A DNA stretch of 64,000 bases from Nocardiopsis alba DSM 43377 (GTDB lineage Bacteria > Actinomycetota > Actinomycetes > Streptosporangiales > Streptosporangiaceae), in assembly GCF_000341225.1 (NCBI RefSeq), contig NZ_ANAC01000010.1, positions 62,001 through 126,000 on the forward strand, written 5' to 3'. The notes beneath the pieces are model-generated. The model did not search any database. It saw nothing but the letters and a program-made list of their open reading frames with translations, and was not told the origin of the DNA. A program made the translations under genes and the position numbers. Shown here piece after piece: positions 31,228 to 39,504 of the stretch (position 1 is its first letter; the number at the start of each line of letters is the position of its first letter).

Positions 31228-33102
31228 TCAAGGCACCAGGCCGTACAGGACGGTACGATCGCGTCCCTCGCGGTCGGTCCGATAGGAGAAGGAGAGCACG
31301 GCACCCGGAACCGCGAGCAGACGGTGCTCGTTCGATTCCTCGGTGCCGGCCGCTCCGGGCTCGGCCACCTCGATCCACTTCTCGGCCTCGGGCCCGCCGC
31401 CCAGCGGGACCGACAGCAACGCGAGCTCGCCCATGTTCTCCATCCCCAGGCCCCGGTGGGGTATCAGCACCGTGTCCTCGCCCAAGGCCATCGCGTACCC
31501 GGAGTCGTAGGAGAGGTCGCGCCGCTCACCGCCCGCCCGCACGGTGTCGAGGACCGATCCGGAGGCGTCGGTCCGTGTCAGGTCGTAGCGGCCCTCTTCC
31601 GAGAGTTCCCCTCCTGGCACGGGCCGAAGGACGATCGCCCCGTCACCGCTCGCCCGAAGGACGTCGACGCCTTCCCGGGCCTCCTCGTCCTCGATCGGCG
31701 GGGACTCGGGGAGTAGCGCCATCTCCTCCCCGGTACGGACGTCCAGATACGTTCTCGGAGCGTTGAGGTCGTCACCGACCGCGAGCACCGTGGTCTCCTC
31801 TCCGAGCGACCGACCGGCACCGGGACGCACACGCACGGATCTGCTCGTCTCGGCATCCTGCTCATGGCGCCACACCTCGTCCCCGGACACCACGTCCAGG
31901 GCGATGACCAGCCACGTGTGCCGGAGGTGTCTGTCGTCCCCACAGCCGTAGGGGGCCACGAGAACGTCCTCGACCAGGATCACTGACTCGGTCATCTCCT
32001 CCAGGAAGCAGTCCCCCTCCCGGACCTTCAAGGAGACCCTCCACGATTCCTCGGCCGTCTCCGGGTCCAAGACGCGGACGGCCCTTGTCCCCTCCCGAAC
32101 CTCGCTCTCCACCTCCAGATCACCCCGGACAAAGGCCCACGAGGTATCGATCTCCGCCCAGCCGTCGCTCTCGGAGTGCTTCCTCTCCGCGATGATCTCT
32201 CCGGTCGCGGTGTCCAGCACGGTCAGGAAGCGTTCGCCCTCCGGTGACTCCCGCACCATGCGGGCACGGGCACCCTCCCCCATCACCCGGTGCCCCCACA
32301 CGACCTCATACGGACGCCGGTAGGTCCACAGTTCCTCACCCGTGGCACCGTCCAAGGCGACGAAGCCGTCGCTCAACCGCACGATCGGGCCGCGAACCCC
32401 TCTAGAGATCCCAATGATCCGTCTCTCCTCACCCGGCGTCCACTCCCATCCCACCTGGGACACCTCCGAGGGGACCGAGAGAGACTCTCCGGCCTCGGCA
32501 CGTGTGTGTTCGACCAACGGAGACAGGCTCGTGTACCCCGCCGCGACCCCGATCAGCGCCGTGCTCAACGCCCCCGCGACGACCGTCAGGGGCCGACGTG
32601 ATCGGGAGAGTCTCTCGGGCCGGCGTCCGGTCAGACCCAGCACGAGGAGACACACCGTGAGCAGGACCAGAACCGCGTACTGGAACACCGCCAGAGCGGA
32701 GGGCCGCCACTCCTCGTCGGCGAAGGGCAGGACCGCCTCGTCCGGGAAGAGCAGGAGGCAGGCTCCGACGAGCAGAACCGCCACGGCCAGGAACTCACCG
32801 GCGATCGGGCGTCCGCGCTCGACCGTCCCGGCGTTCCTCGCGCGGGCGTCCACGGCCCCGCTCCACAGCATGACGGCGCCGATCCCCAGGGCCAGGAACC
32901 AGAGGACGCCCAGCCCCTCCGCCACACCGCCCAGGAGAGGGACGAACGGGGTGATGACGACACCGGCCAAGGCCACCCCCAGGCCCGTCCAGACCGCGAT
33001 GTCCGCCAGTGGCCGGCTCCGTGCCCCCTCGTACTCGTTCCGGCCGCCTTCGACCCTGCTCTCGCCGTTCACTCGCCCCTGCTCGTCCGTATCGTCCGCC
33101 AT
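31228..33102 (-). CDS. Membrane-anchored PQQ-type beta-propeller protein (paralogue 2)
   Basis: A 624-residue relative of the next gene with the same plan: charged cytoplasmic start, hydrophobic segments (WTGLGVALAGVVITPFVPLL, GVLWFLALGIGAVMLWSG, LTVVAGALSTALIGVAAGYT), then a propeller with GPIVRLSDGFVALDGATGEE and LWTYRRPY, and repeats such as TVLDTATGEIIAERK and DVVSGDEVWRHEQ. It is first in a two-gene unit with paralogue 1. Tandem duplication followed by divergence explains the pair; a third copy lies at 42978-44705. Function not known. Confidence 0.75.
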   Translation of the reverse strand: MADDTDEQGRVNGESRVEGGRNEYEGARSRPLADIAVWTGLGVALAGVVITPFVPLLGGVAEGLGVLWFLALGIGAVMLWSGAVDARARNAGTVERGRPIAGEFLAVAVLLVGACLLLFPDEAVLPFADEEWRPSALAVFQYAVLVLLTVCLLVLGLTGRRPERLSRSRRPLTVVAGALSTALIGVAAGYTSLSPLVEHTRAEAGESLSVPSEVSQVGWEWTPGEERRIIGISRGVRGPIVRLSDGFVALDGATGEELWTYRRPYEVVWGHRVMGEGARARMVRESPEGERFLTVLDTATGEIIAERKHSESDGWAEIDTSWAFVRGDLEVESEVREGTRAVRVLDPETAEESWRVSLKVREGDCFLEEMTESVILVEDVLVAPYGCGDDRHLRHTWLVIALDVVSGDEVWRHEQDAETSRSVRVRPGAGRSLGEETTVLAVGDDLNAPRTYLDVRTGEEMALLPESPPIEDEEAREGVDVLRASGDGAIVLRPVPGGELSEEGRYDLTRTDASGSVLDTVRAGGERRDLSYDSGYAMALGEDTVLIPHRGLGMENMGELALLSVPLGGGPEAEKWIEVAEPGAAGTEESNEHRLLAVPGAVLSFSYRTDREGRDRTVLYGLVP

Positions 33103-33244
33103 GCGGACTACAAGTTAACAGTGCGCCCGGAATCGCCCCGTTCCGGGGAGCGCGGACCGACGAATTGTCCCGAACAGCCCCGGAACCCCGGAGCCGAGGG
33201 CTAATCTGCTGCCCGAACGGGCGGAGACGACAGGGGTGGGACCG

Positions 33245-34177
33245 ATGACGGAGACCGGACCGGACACCGGGGTACTGCGGGAGATCGTCGAGGGCGTCTA
33301 CGCCTGGGAGCAGCCCGACGGCACCTGGTGGGTGAACAACGCGGGCGCCGTCGCCGGCGACGAGGGGGTCCTGGTGGTCGACACGTGCGCGACCGCCACC
33401 CGCACCCGCAGGTTCCTCGACGCGCTGGACGTCGCCACCGGTGGCGCGCCGATCCGCTGGGCGCTCAACACCCACCAGCATGGCGACCACACCTACGGCA
33501 ACAGTCTGCTGCCCGAGAGCACCGTCCTGATCGGACAGACCTCCATGCGGGAGGCGCTCGCGCGCGACCCGCTCTTCGAACATCTTCCACCGGTGTGGAC
33601 GCCGCAGCCGGATTGGGGCGACGTCACCCGCAGGCTTCCCGGGGTGACCCTGGATCGTGCGCTCACCCTCCACACGGGAGGACGCCGGATCGACCTGCTC
33701 CACCCGGGATACACGGCCCACACATCCGGGGACGTGGTGGCCTGGCTCCCCGGGGAGCGGGTGTTGTTCACCGGCGATCTGATCTTCCACGGTCTGACCC
33801 CGTTGGCGTTCATGGGCTCCCTCGAGGGCTCGTTGCGTTCGTTGGAGTGGGTGGCCTCCTTCGTCCCCGAGCACGTCGTCCCCGGTCACGGCCCGCTTCT
33901 GAGCGCCTCCGAGCTGGACAAGGTCCTCTCCGCCCACGAGCGCTACTACCGGTTCGTCCTGGACGCCGCCGGAGAGGCCGTACGTGAAGGGCTCGCCCCC
34001 CTGGAGGCCGCGCGCGGTCTGGACCTGGGCGAATTCTCCTCGTGGGCGGACGCCGAACGGATCGTGTTGAACCTCCACCGGGCCCAGGCCGACCTCCTCG
34101 GGGAGCCGATGGATCTGTTGGGCGCGCTCCAGGACACGGTCACGTGGAACGGCGGCCCCATGGCCACCACCCTGTAG
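33245..34177 (+). CDS. Metallo-beta-lactamase-fold hydrolase
   Basis: A 310-residue MBL-fold enzyme. The first zinc motif is NTHQHGDHTYGN, the glycine turn before it LVVDTCATATRTRRFLDAL, the next ligands HPGYTAHTSGDVVAWL and RVLFTGDLIFHG, and a late histidine in EHVVPGHGPLL. This is the SoxH/RNaseZ-like small-hydrolase arrangement rather than a class B lactamase. The ATG follows GGGGTGGGACCG; a GTG three codons earlier is the alternative. Divergent from the propeller pair across about 140 bp. Substrate unknown. Confidence 0.9.
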   Translation: MTETGPDTGVLREIVEGVYAWEQPDGTWWVNNAGAVAGDEGVLVVDTCATATRTRRFLDALDVATGGAPIRWALNTHQHGDHTYGNSLLPESTVLIGQTSMREALARDPLFEHLPPVWTPQPDWGDVTRRLPGVTLDRALTLHTGGRRIDLLHPGYTAHTSGDVVAWLPGERVLFTGDLIFHGLTPLAFMGSLEGSLRSLEWVASFVPEHVVPGHGPLLSASELDKVLSAHERYYRFVLDAAGEAVREGLAPLEAARGLDLGEFSSWADAERIVLNLHRAQADLLGEPMDLLGALQDTVTWNGGPMATTL

Positions 34178-34222
34178 AGGCGCCGCGCTTTCGACCGTTC
34201 GTCACTCATCGCCCCTTTTTTG

Positions 34223-34234
34223 GGTGAAATCACC
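34223..34234. promoter_or_regulatory. Perfect 12-bp palindrome upstream of the PrsW pair
   Basis: GGTGAAATCACC, followed by TTAAAC, lies about 100 bp before the ATG of the gene at 34335 in a short AT-richer patch. It may be an operator or -10 region. No regulator is adjacent. Confidence 0.35.
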
Positions 34235-34334
34235 TTAAACGTGCGCCAAGTGCCTCTTGTCTCCCGTTGCGGAGGGTCCACCGGTGTTTCGCTGGTACCG
34301 GTGGACATGACCTGAGCGCACAGAAGGGGGCACG

Positions 34335-34928
34335 ATGGTCGAGGCGAGCGAAGGACTGAGACACGCCAGACCCCGAGGGCCACGGAGCGGCTGGGTCCCC
34401 CTTGGGGTCTCCACGGCCGTGGTCGTGGTCCTGCTCGGCGGATGGGCGCTGGTGAACACCGTCCTCCCCTCCGGCACCCCCGTGGCGGCGGGGCAGAGCA
34501 TGACGATCGCCTCGGCCGAGGGGCACGAGGCGAAGCTGACCTTCGGCCGGGGCTGGGAGATCTTCCCCGGCGACAGCAGCGCGGGCGACAACTACCGGCT
34601 CGGCCACGGCTCCACCCAGCTCCGATTGAACGTGGCCCTCCCCGAGCGGAGGGCCTCGGACATCGAACTGTGGGAGGGGATGCGCAACATCGTCCGCGTC
34701 GGGGACCCCTCCGCGAGTCTGACCGACCCACAACCGGTCACCACCGCGTCGGGCGCCGAAGGGCTGACCGGCGTCATGCACAGCAACCGGAACACCGGGA
34801 CGGCCACCCTGTTCCCCTCGCCCAACAAGGGCTTCGTCATCGAGGCGACCGCCACCGGAGCGGGTCAGGGTGAGGCCGAACGCCTGCTCCAGACGCTCCG
34901 GTTCGACCGTGTCGGAGGTGGGGCATGA
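34335..34928 (+). CDS. Single-pass membrane protein coupled to the PrsW-like protease
   Basis: A 197-residue protein of unknown family. A basic cytoplasmic N-terminus (HARPRGPRSG) precedes one helix WVPLGVSTAVVVVLLGGWAL at about 20-39, and the rest (about 150 residues) faces outside: AEGHEAKLTFGRGWEIFPGD, STQLRLNVALPER and a C-terminal LLQTLRFDRVGGG. AAGGGGGCACG precedes the ATG. The stop overlaps the protease start by 4 bp, so the two are made together; being a one-pass membrane protein it is a reasonable candidate substrate or partner of that protease, but this is inferred from layout only. Confidence 0.75.
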   Translation: MVEASEGLRHARPRGPRSGWVPLGVSTAVVVVLLGGWALVNTVLPSGTPVAAGQSMTIASAEGHEAKLTFGRGWEIFPGDSSAGDNYRLGHGSTQLRLNVALPERRASDIELWEGMRNIVRVGDPSASLTDPQPVTTASGAEGLTGVMHSNRNTGTATLFPSPNKGFVIEATATGAGQGEAERLLQTLRFDRVGGGA

Positions 34929-36100
34929 GTCACGCGCGCCCCGAACCCGACGTGCCCTCCACCGTGGACGGGAGGGTCCCACGACCACGCCCCTCCGCCC
35001 GCGAGGACGAGGAGGGCGGCCCCGCGCGCGTCGGTCGCGGACCCGCGACCGACCGCCACCGGCCCCTCAGGATCGTCACCGGGATCGTCTTCGGCCTGGG
35101 ATGCCTGATCGGGTTCGGCATGTTCGTGAACGGCTTCCTCGGCATGGTGCTGGTCTTCCCCGGCGAAACCGCGCTGTCGTTCGTCCTGCTCACGGTGGTC
35201 GGAGTCGTGGGATTCGCGGTGCTCCGACGGATCCGACCGGTTCGGGCACCGACGATGGCCGTCTCGATCCTGGCCCTGCTGTGGGGCATGACCGGGGCCC
35301 TCGGCCTGGCCCTGACAGCCAACGGCCACCTGCTGTCGATCTGGAACAAGGTCGCCGGCCTGCCCTTCGGCGGCGAGTGGGGGGCGGCGCTCACCGCGCC
35401 GTTGAACGAGGAGCTGCTCAAGGTCGTCGGCATCGTGCTCATCGCGGTCCTCCTGCCGAAGGCGATCCGCAGCCCCATCGACGGCTTCATCGTCGGCGCT
35501 CTCGTCGGGTTGGGCTTTCAGCTGGTGGAGGACCTCACCTACTCGCTGAACATGATCGTCATGAGGGGCGGTATCGACGGTGTCGTCGCCATCGTGCAGT
35601 CCTTCTTCCTCCGGGTGGTGCTCACCGGGCTGGGCTCGCACTGGGCGATGACGGCCGTGGCGGGAGCCGCGGTGGGGTTGGTCGCGGCGGCCTCCTGGCG
35701 CCCCGAAGGTCGCCGGACGGCCCAGGCGACCCTGCTCCTGCTGTTGGCGATCGTCCTGCACTGGCTCTTCGACGCACCGCTGCTGGGTTCGGTCTCGGGA
35801 ATCCTGTTCAAGGGGCTGCTCATCTTCCTGACGGCCGTGACCGTCTACCTCGTCGCCCGCCACACCTACCGTTCCCGGGTCCGACGGGCCTTGGCCGAGG
35901 CCGGTGACGAGCTGGGGATGCGACGTTCCTCCGCGATGGCCCTGGCCGGTCGTCGGGCACGCGTCAAGGAGCTGCGCGCCACCCCGGTGCCGGAACGGCC
36001 GGCCGCGCGGAACCGGCAACGACAGATGGTCGCGTTCGCCGAGGAGAGGGCGGTCGAGTACCACCCGCCGCCCCGGCCGGAGCCCGTGCTCGGCGAATGA
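34925..36100 (+). CDS. PrsW-family intramembrane metalloprotease
   Basis: A 391-residue polytopic membrane protein. After a 50-residue charged start come about eight hydrophobic segments. The conserved PrsW motifs are present: APLNEELLKVVG (EExxK) at about 158-169, FQLVEDLTYSLN (ExxxY type) near 198 and HWLFDAPLL (HxxxD) near 278. In Bacillus PrsW cuts the anti-sigma RsiW in the membrane. A charged cytoplasmic tail of about 80 residues follows. Coupled by ATGA overlap to the single-pass membrane protein upstream; a strong terminator ends the unit. Confidence 0.9.
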   Translation: MSHARPEPDVPSTVDGRVPRPRPSAREDEEGGPARVGRGPATDRHRPLRIVTGIVFGLGCLIGFGMFVNGFLGMVLVFPGETALSFVLLTVVGVVGFAVLRRIRPVRAPTMAVSILALLWGMTGALGLALTANGHLLSIWNKVAGLPFGGEWGAALTAPLNEELLKVVGIVLIAVLLPKAIRSPIDGFIVGALVGLGFQLVEDLTYSLNMIVMRGGIDGVVAIVQSFFLRVVLTGLGSHWAMTAVAGAAVGLVAAASWRPEGRRTAQATLLLLLAIVLHWLFDAPLLGSVSGILFKGLLIFLTAVTVYLVARHTYRSRVRRALAEAGDELGMRRSSAMALAGRRARVKELRATPVPERPAARNRQRQMVAFAEERAVEYHPPPRPEPVLGE

Positions 36101-36115
36101 GCCGCCTCCGAACAC

Positions 36116-36151
36116 CGACGAGGCCCCCGGTGCCGACCGGGGGCCTCGTCG
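36116..36151. terminator. Strong hairpin terminator after the PrsW gene
   Basis: A perfect 16-bp stem, CGACGAGGCCCCCGGT with ACCGGGGGCCTCGTCG, around a GCCG loop, 15 bp past the PrsW stop. It isolates the iron-uptake operon downstream. Confidence 0.9.
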
Positions 36152-36199
36152 TATCCCCACCCCTCCGACCTGCGCCCCGAGTGGCCACGAACGCGGCTC

Positions 36200-36218
36200 A
36201 TAGGTTAGCTTTACCTAA
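36200..36218. promoter_or_regulatory. Iron box (IdeR/DmdR-type operator) of the siderophore importer operon
   Basis: The 19-bp site ATAGGTTAGCTTTACCTAA matches 16 of 19 positions of the actinobacterial iron box on the reverse strand (TTAGGTAAAGCTAACCTAT). It lies about 160 bp before the binding-protein gene of an iron-siderophore importer. Repression by an iron-loaded DtxR-family regulator is therefore expected; the regulator gene is not in the window. Confidence 0.88.
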
Positions 36219-36377
36219 ATCGGGCGCAATGGTGTTCTTCAGGCATTTCGGCATCGCTGTGCGCTCCGATACCACCGACACCACGGGCCCCGTGCGCGGC
36301 CGACACCGCCCACGCCCCGCCTTCGACCCCTCGGGGAGATCGCCCGCGGCGACACCATCAGCGATCAGAGGATTCCC

Positions 36378-37424
36378 TTGTCCAGACTCACCACCGCCAC
36401 CACGGTCCTCGTGGCGGGAGCACTCCTCCTCAGCGGCTGCGGCACCACCGAGACCTCCGGCACCGGGGACAACCGGTCGAACGTGGCCACCGGACAGGAG
36501 GGCTTCCAGGACGTGCGCGAGCTCTCCGAACGGCTCGGCACGGACGCCGCCCCCGGCGAGTTCCCCCGCGTCGTGGACAACCTCGTCGCCAACGGCGAGG
36601 TCGGACCGACGGAGATCCCGGCCAAGCCCGAGCGGGTCATCGTCCTCGACACCGGTGAACTGGACAACGTGCTCTCCCTCGGCATCGAACCGGTCGGGAT
36701 CGCCCACCCCGCCGACGCCGGGATCGCCCCCGACTACCTGGAGGTCGGCGACGCGGTGGACCTGGGCGCCTACGACGCTCTCGACCTCGAACAGATCAAG
36801 AACCTCGAGCCCGACCTCATCCTGGGCACCACGCTCCGGATCGACGACGACGGTCTGAAGGAGAGCCTCCAGGAGATCGCCCCGACCGTTCTCGCGCCCC
36901 GCCCCGGCGTGCTCTGGAAGGAGAACTTCCTGCTGAACGCGGACGCCCTGGGAGAGGAGGAGCGGGCCCGCGAACTCCTCGACGCCTACGAAGAGCGCGC
37001 GGGCGAGGTCGGTGACGCCATCGTCGAGGCCAACGGGGGCGAGGTCCCCACCGTGTCCATGCTCCGCTTCATGGCCGGCCGCACCCGCCTGTACGGCAAC
37101 GACTCCTTCATCGGTGTCCTGCTCCAGGACGTGGGCCTGAAGCGCCCCGAGGCCGAGGACATCGACGACCTCGCCCTGGAGATCTCCCCCGAGGAGATCA
37201 CCCTGGCCGAAGGCGACTGGGTGCTCTGGGGCACCTACGGCGAGGCCGACGCGACCGAGCAGGCCGCCGTGGTGGACGGCCCCCTCTGGGACCGGGTCCC
37301 CGCCGTCGCCGACGACGGCCTGGTCCGCGAGATCCCCGACGAGACCTGGTACCTGGGCCTGGGCGTGACCGGCGCCGAACACGTTCTGGACGATCTGACC
37401 GAGATCGCCGACAGCCTCCGGTGA
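36378..37424 (+). CDS. Iron-siderophore ABC transporter substrate-binding lipoprotein
   Basis: Surface lipoprotein that captures a ferric siderophore. The frame starts at a TTG with AGAGGA five bases upstream (LSRLTTATTVLVAGALLLSG, read as Met first), and the lipobox LLSGC falls near residue 21. The 348-residue body has the FepB/FatB-type pattern: PERVIVLDTGELDNVLSLGI, NLEPDLILG, SLQEIAPTV and AGRTRLYGNDSFIG. Its stop overlaps the first permease start by 4 bp. It is the first gene after the iron box, so iron-repressed. Siderophore identity is not visible. Confidence 0.93.
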   Translation: MSRLTTATTVLVAGALLLSGCGTTETSGTGDNRSNVATGQEGFQDVRELSERLGTDAAPGEFPRVVDNLVANGEVGPTEIPAKPERVIVLDTGELDNVLSLGIEPVGIAHPADAGIAPDYLEVGDAVDLGAYDALDLEQIKNLEPDLILGTTLRIDDDGLKESLQEIAPTVLAPRPGVLWKENFLLNADALGEEERARELLDAYEERAGEVGDAIVEANGGEVPTVSMLRFMAGRTRLYGNDSFIGVLLQDVGLKRPEAEDIDDLALEISPEEITLAEGDWVLWGTYGEADATEQAAVVDGPLWDRVPAVADDGLVREIPDETWYLGLGVTGAEHVLDDLTEIADSLR

Positions 37425-38440
37425 CACCCCGATCCCTCGCGCCGAGGAGGACCGCGCACACCGGCGCGGTCCTCCTCGGCGCCCTCGTCCTACTGATCGT
37501 GGCCTTCCTGGTCAGCCTCGCCGTGGGCACGCGCGTCCTCTCCCCCGTCGAGACCCTCCAAGGGATCTTCGGCCGGGAGGGCATCGCCGCCACCGTCATC
37601 TGGGAGATGCGCTTCCCCCGGACCCTCCTGGGCCTGCTCGTGGGCGCGAGCCTGGGCATGGCGGGGGTGCTCGCCCAGTCCGTGACCCGCAACCCCCTCG
37701 CCGACCCCGGGCTACTGGGCATCTCCTCCGGAGCCGCGGTCGCCGTGGTCGCGGGGAGCGCCTTCCTCGGTCTCGGCGCGGGCGCCCCACGGGTCCTCCT
37801 CGCCCTGCTGGGCGCCGCGCTGGCCACGGCGGCGGTGTACCTGTTCGCCCAGCGCTCCCCCGAAGGCCTCACACCCGTCAACATGACCCTGGCCGGCGCG
37901 GCCACCACCGCCTTCCTCGGCGCCGTGATCTCCGCGACCGTGCTGCTCAGCGCCTCGACCATGGACCAGTACCGGTTCTGGGTGGTCGGGGCCCTCACCA
38001 TGCCCGGGACCGGGGTGCTCCCGCCCAGCGTCCCCTTCATGCTCGCGGGCGCCGTCCTGGCCCTGGTGGTGTCCGGCTCGCTCAACGCGATGGCCCTGGG
38101 CGACGACACCGCGGCCGCCCTCGGGGTCCGGGTCATGCGGACCCGACTGCTGGCCGGAGCCGCCGTGGTCCTGCTCTCGGGCACCGCCGTGGCCCTGGCC
38201 GGACCGATCGCCTTCGTCGGCCTGGTGATCCCGCACATCGCCCGAGCGCTGGTGGGCGGCGACGTCCGACGACTGCTCGCCTGCGCCGCACTGCTCGGCC
38301 CGCTGCTCCTTCTGATCTCCGACGTCGTGGGACGGCTGGTGGCCCGGCCCGGCGAACTCCAGGTGGGGGTCGTGACCGCACTGGTCGGGGCGCCCTTCTT
38401 CATCTGGTTGACCCGACGTACCAAGGAGCGTGGCCTGTGA
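37421..38440 (+). CDS. FecCD-type iron-siderophore ABC permease, subunit 1
   Basis: A 339-residue polytopic permease that pairs with subunit 2 in the cytoplasmic membrane. Features: MRFPRTLLGLLVGASLGMAG, then VLAQSVTRNPLADPGLLGIS with the SGAAVAV stretch, and the ATPase-coupling region NAMALGDDTAAALGVRVMR; the C-terminal PIAFVGLVIPHIARALVG is a FecCD hallmark. About nine to ten helices can be counted. Coupled by 4-bp overlaps to both neighbours. Confidence 0.94.
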   Translation: MTPRSLAPRRTAHTGAVLLGALVLLIVAFLVSLAVGTRVLSPVETLQGIFGREGIAATVIWEMRFPRTLLGLLVGASLGMAGVLAQSVTRNPLADPGLLGISSGAAVAVVAGSAFLGLGAGAPRVLLALLGAALATAAVYLFAQRSPEGLTPVNMTLAGAATTAFLGAVISATVLLSASTMDQYRFWVVGALTMPGTGVLPPSVPFMLAGAVLALVVSGSLNAMALGDDTAAALGVRVMRTRLLAGAAVVLLSGTAVALAGPIAFVGLVIPHIARALVGGDVRRLLACAALLGPLLLLISDVVGRLVARPGELQVGVVTALVGAPFFIWLTRRTKERGL

Positions 38441-39504
38441 CCGCCACCGTACGCGCGGGCCGTCCGTCACGCGCCCTCGACCTGCTCCCCCGCCCCCGGC
38501 CGCGCGCCCGGGTGGTGGTGGCGACCCTGTCCGTCGCCGTCCTGGTGATCCTCTCCGCCCTGGTGGCGCTGAGCCTGGGCGATCGACCGACCGCGCCCGC
38601 GGACCTGTGGGCCGCGTTGCACGGCCGAGGCGCGGAGAACACCGTCTACGCGGTACGGGAGGTCCGGCTTCCGCGTGTGGCGCTGGCGATCCTGGTCGGC
38701 GCGGCCTTCGGACTGGCGGGCGGGCTCGGCCAGAGCGTACTGCGCAACCCGCTGGCCAGCCCGGACGTCCTGGGGATCAGCGCGGGCGCCTCCACCGCGG
38801 CCGTCGGGGTGATCGCCGTGGGCACGCTGGGCGGGCCCGTGGGCGTCGTCCCGATCCCGGTGGCCGCCCTGGCCGGAGGGCTGGGCGCGGCCGCGCTGAT
38901 CTTCCTGCTGGCCCGAGGCGATTCCCTACGGGGACGGCGGCTCCTCCTGGTCGGGATCGCCCTGTCGGCGGCGTTGACCGGGTTCACGCAGTACCTGCTG
39001 ACCGTGGTGGACGTGCACGACGCGCAGCGCGCGGCGGTCTGGCTCACCGGCAGCCTGAACACCCGCTCGTGGGAGGACGCCGTCCCGGTCGCCCTCGGCC
39101 TGGCGGTCCTACTGCCCACCGCTCTGGTGCTGGCGCACACCAACCGCGCCCTGCTCTTCGAGGACGACGTGGTCGTCGGCTGGGGTGTGCGCACCGGCCG
39201 GGCCCGGGCGACGCTCCTGCTGGTGTCCGTGTGCCTGGCGGCGCTCGCGACCTCGGCGGCCGGGCCGGTGGCCTTCGTCGCCCTGGTATCGGGGCAGGTC
39301 GCGCGACGGCTAGCCGCCGTCCCCGACATCCCACCCCTGCTGTCCGCGTCGACCGGCGCCGCCCTGGTGCTGATCGCCGACACCGTGGCGCGCACCGCGC
39401 TGCCCGTGCAGCTTCCGGTCGGCGTGCTCACCGCGCTGGTCGGCGCCCCGTACCTGCTGTACCTGTTGCAGCGACGCCGTGGATCGAGAGGTACCGCCCG
39501 ATGA
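38437..39504 (+). CDS. FecCD-type iron-siderophore ABC permease, subunit 2
   Basis: A 355-residue permease like its neighbour: REVRLPRVALAILVGAAFGL, GGLGQSVLRNPLASPDVLG, ISAGASTAAVG, the coupling loop EDDVVVGWGVRTGRARATLL and the C-terminal AGPVAFVALVSGQVARRLA. The usual Pro-His after VS is replaced here (VSGQVARRLA), a small departure. It overlaps the first permease by 4 bp and the ATPase gene by 4 bp, so the whole importer is one translation-coupled unit. Confidence 0.94.
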   Translation: MTATVRAGRPSRALDLLPRPRPRARVVVATLSVAVLVILSALVALSLGDRPTAPADLWAALHGRGAENTVYAVREVRLPRVALAILVGAAFGLAGGLGQSVLRNPLASPDVLGISAGASTAAVGVIAVGTLGGPVGVVPIPVAALAGGLGAAALIFLLARGDSLRGRRLLLVGIALSAALTGFTQYLLTVVDVHDAQRAAVWLTGSLNTRSWEDAVPVALGLAVLLPTALVLAHTNRALLFEDDVVVGWGVRTGRARATLLLVSVCLAALATSAAGPVAFVALVSGQVARRLAAVPDIPPLLSASTGAALVLIADTVARTALPVQLPVGVLTALVGAPYLLYLLQRRRGSRGTAR

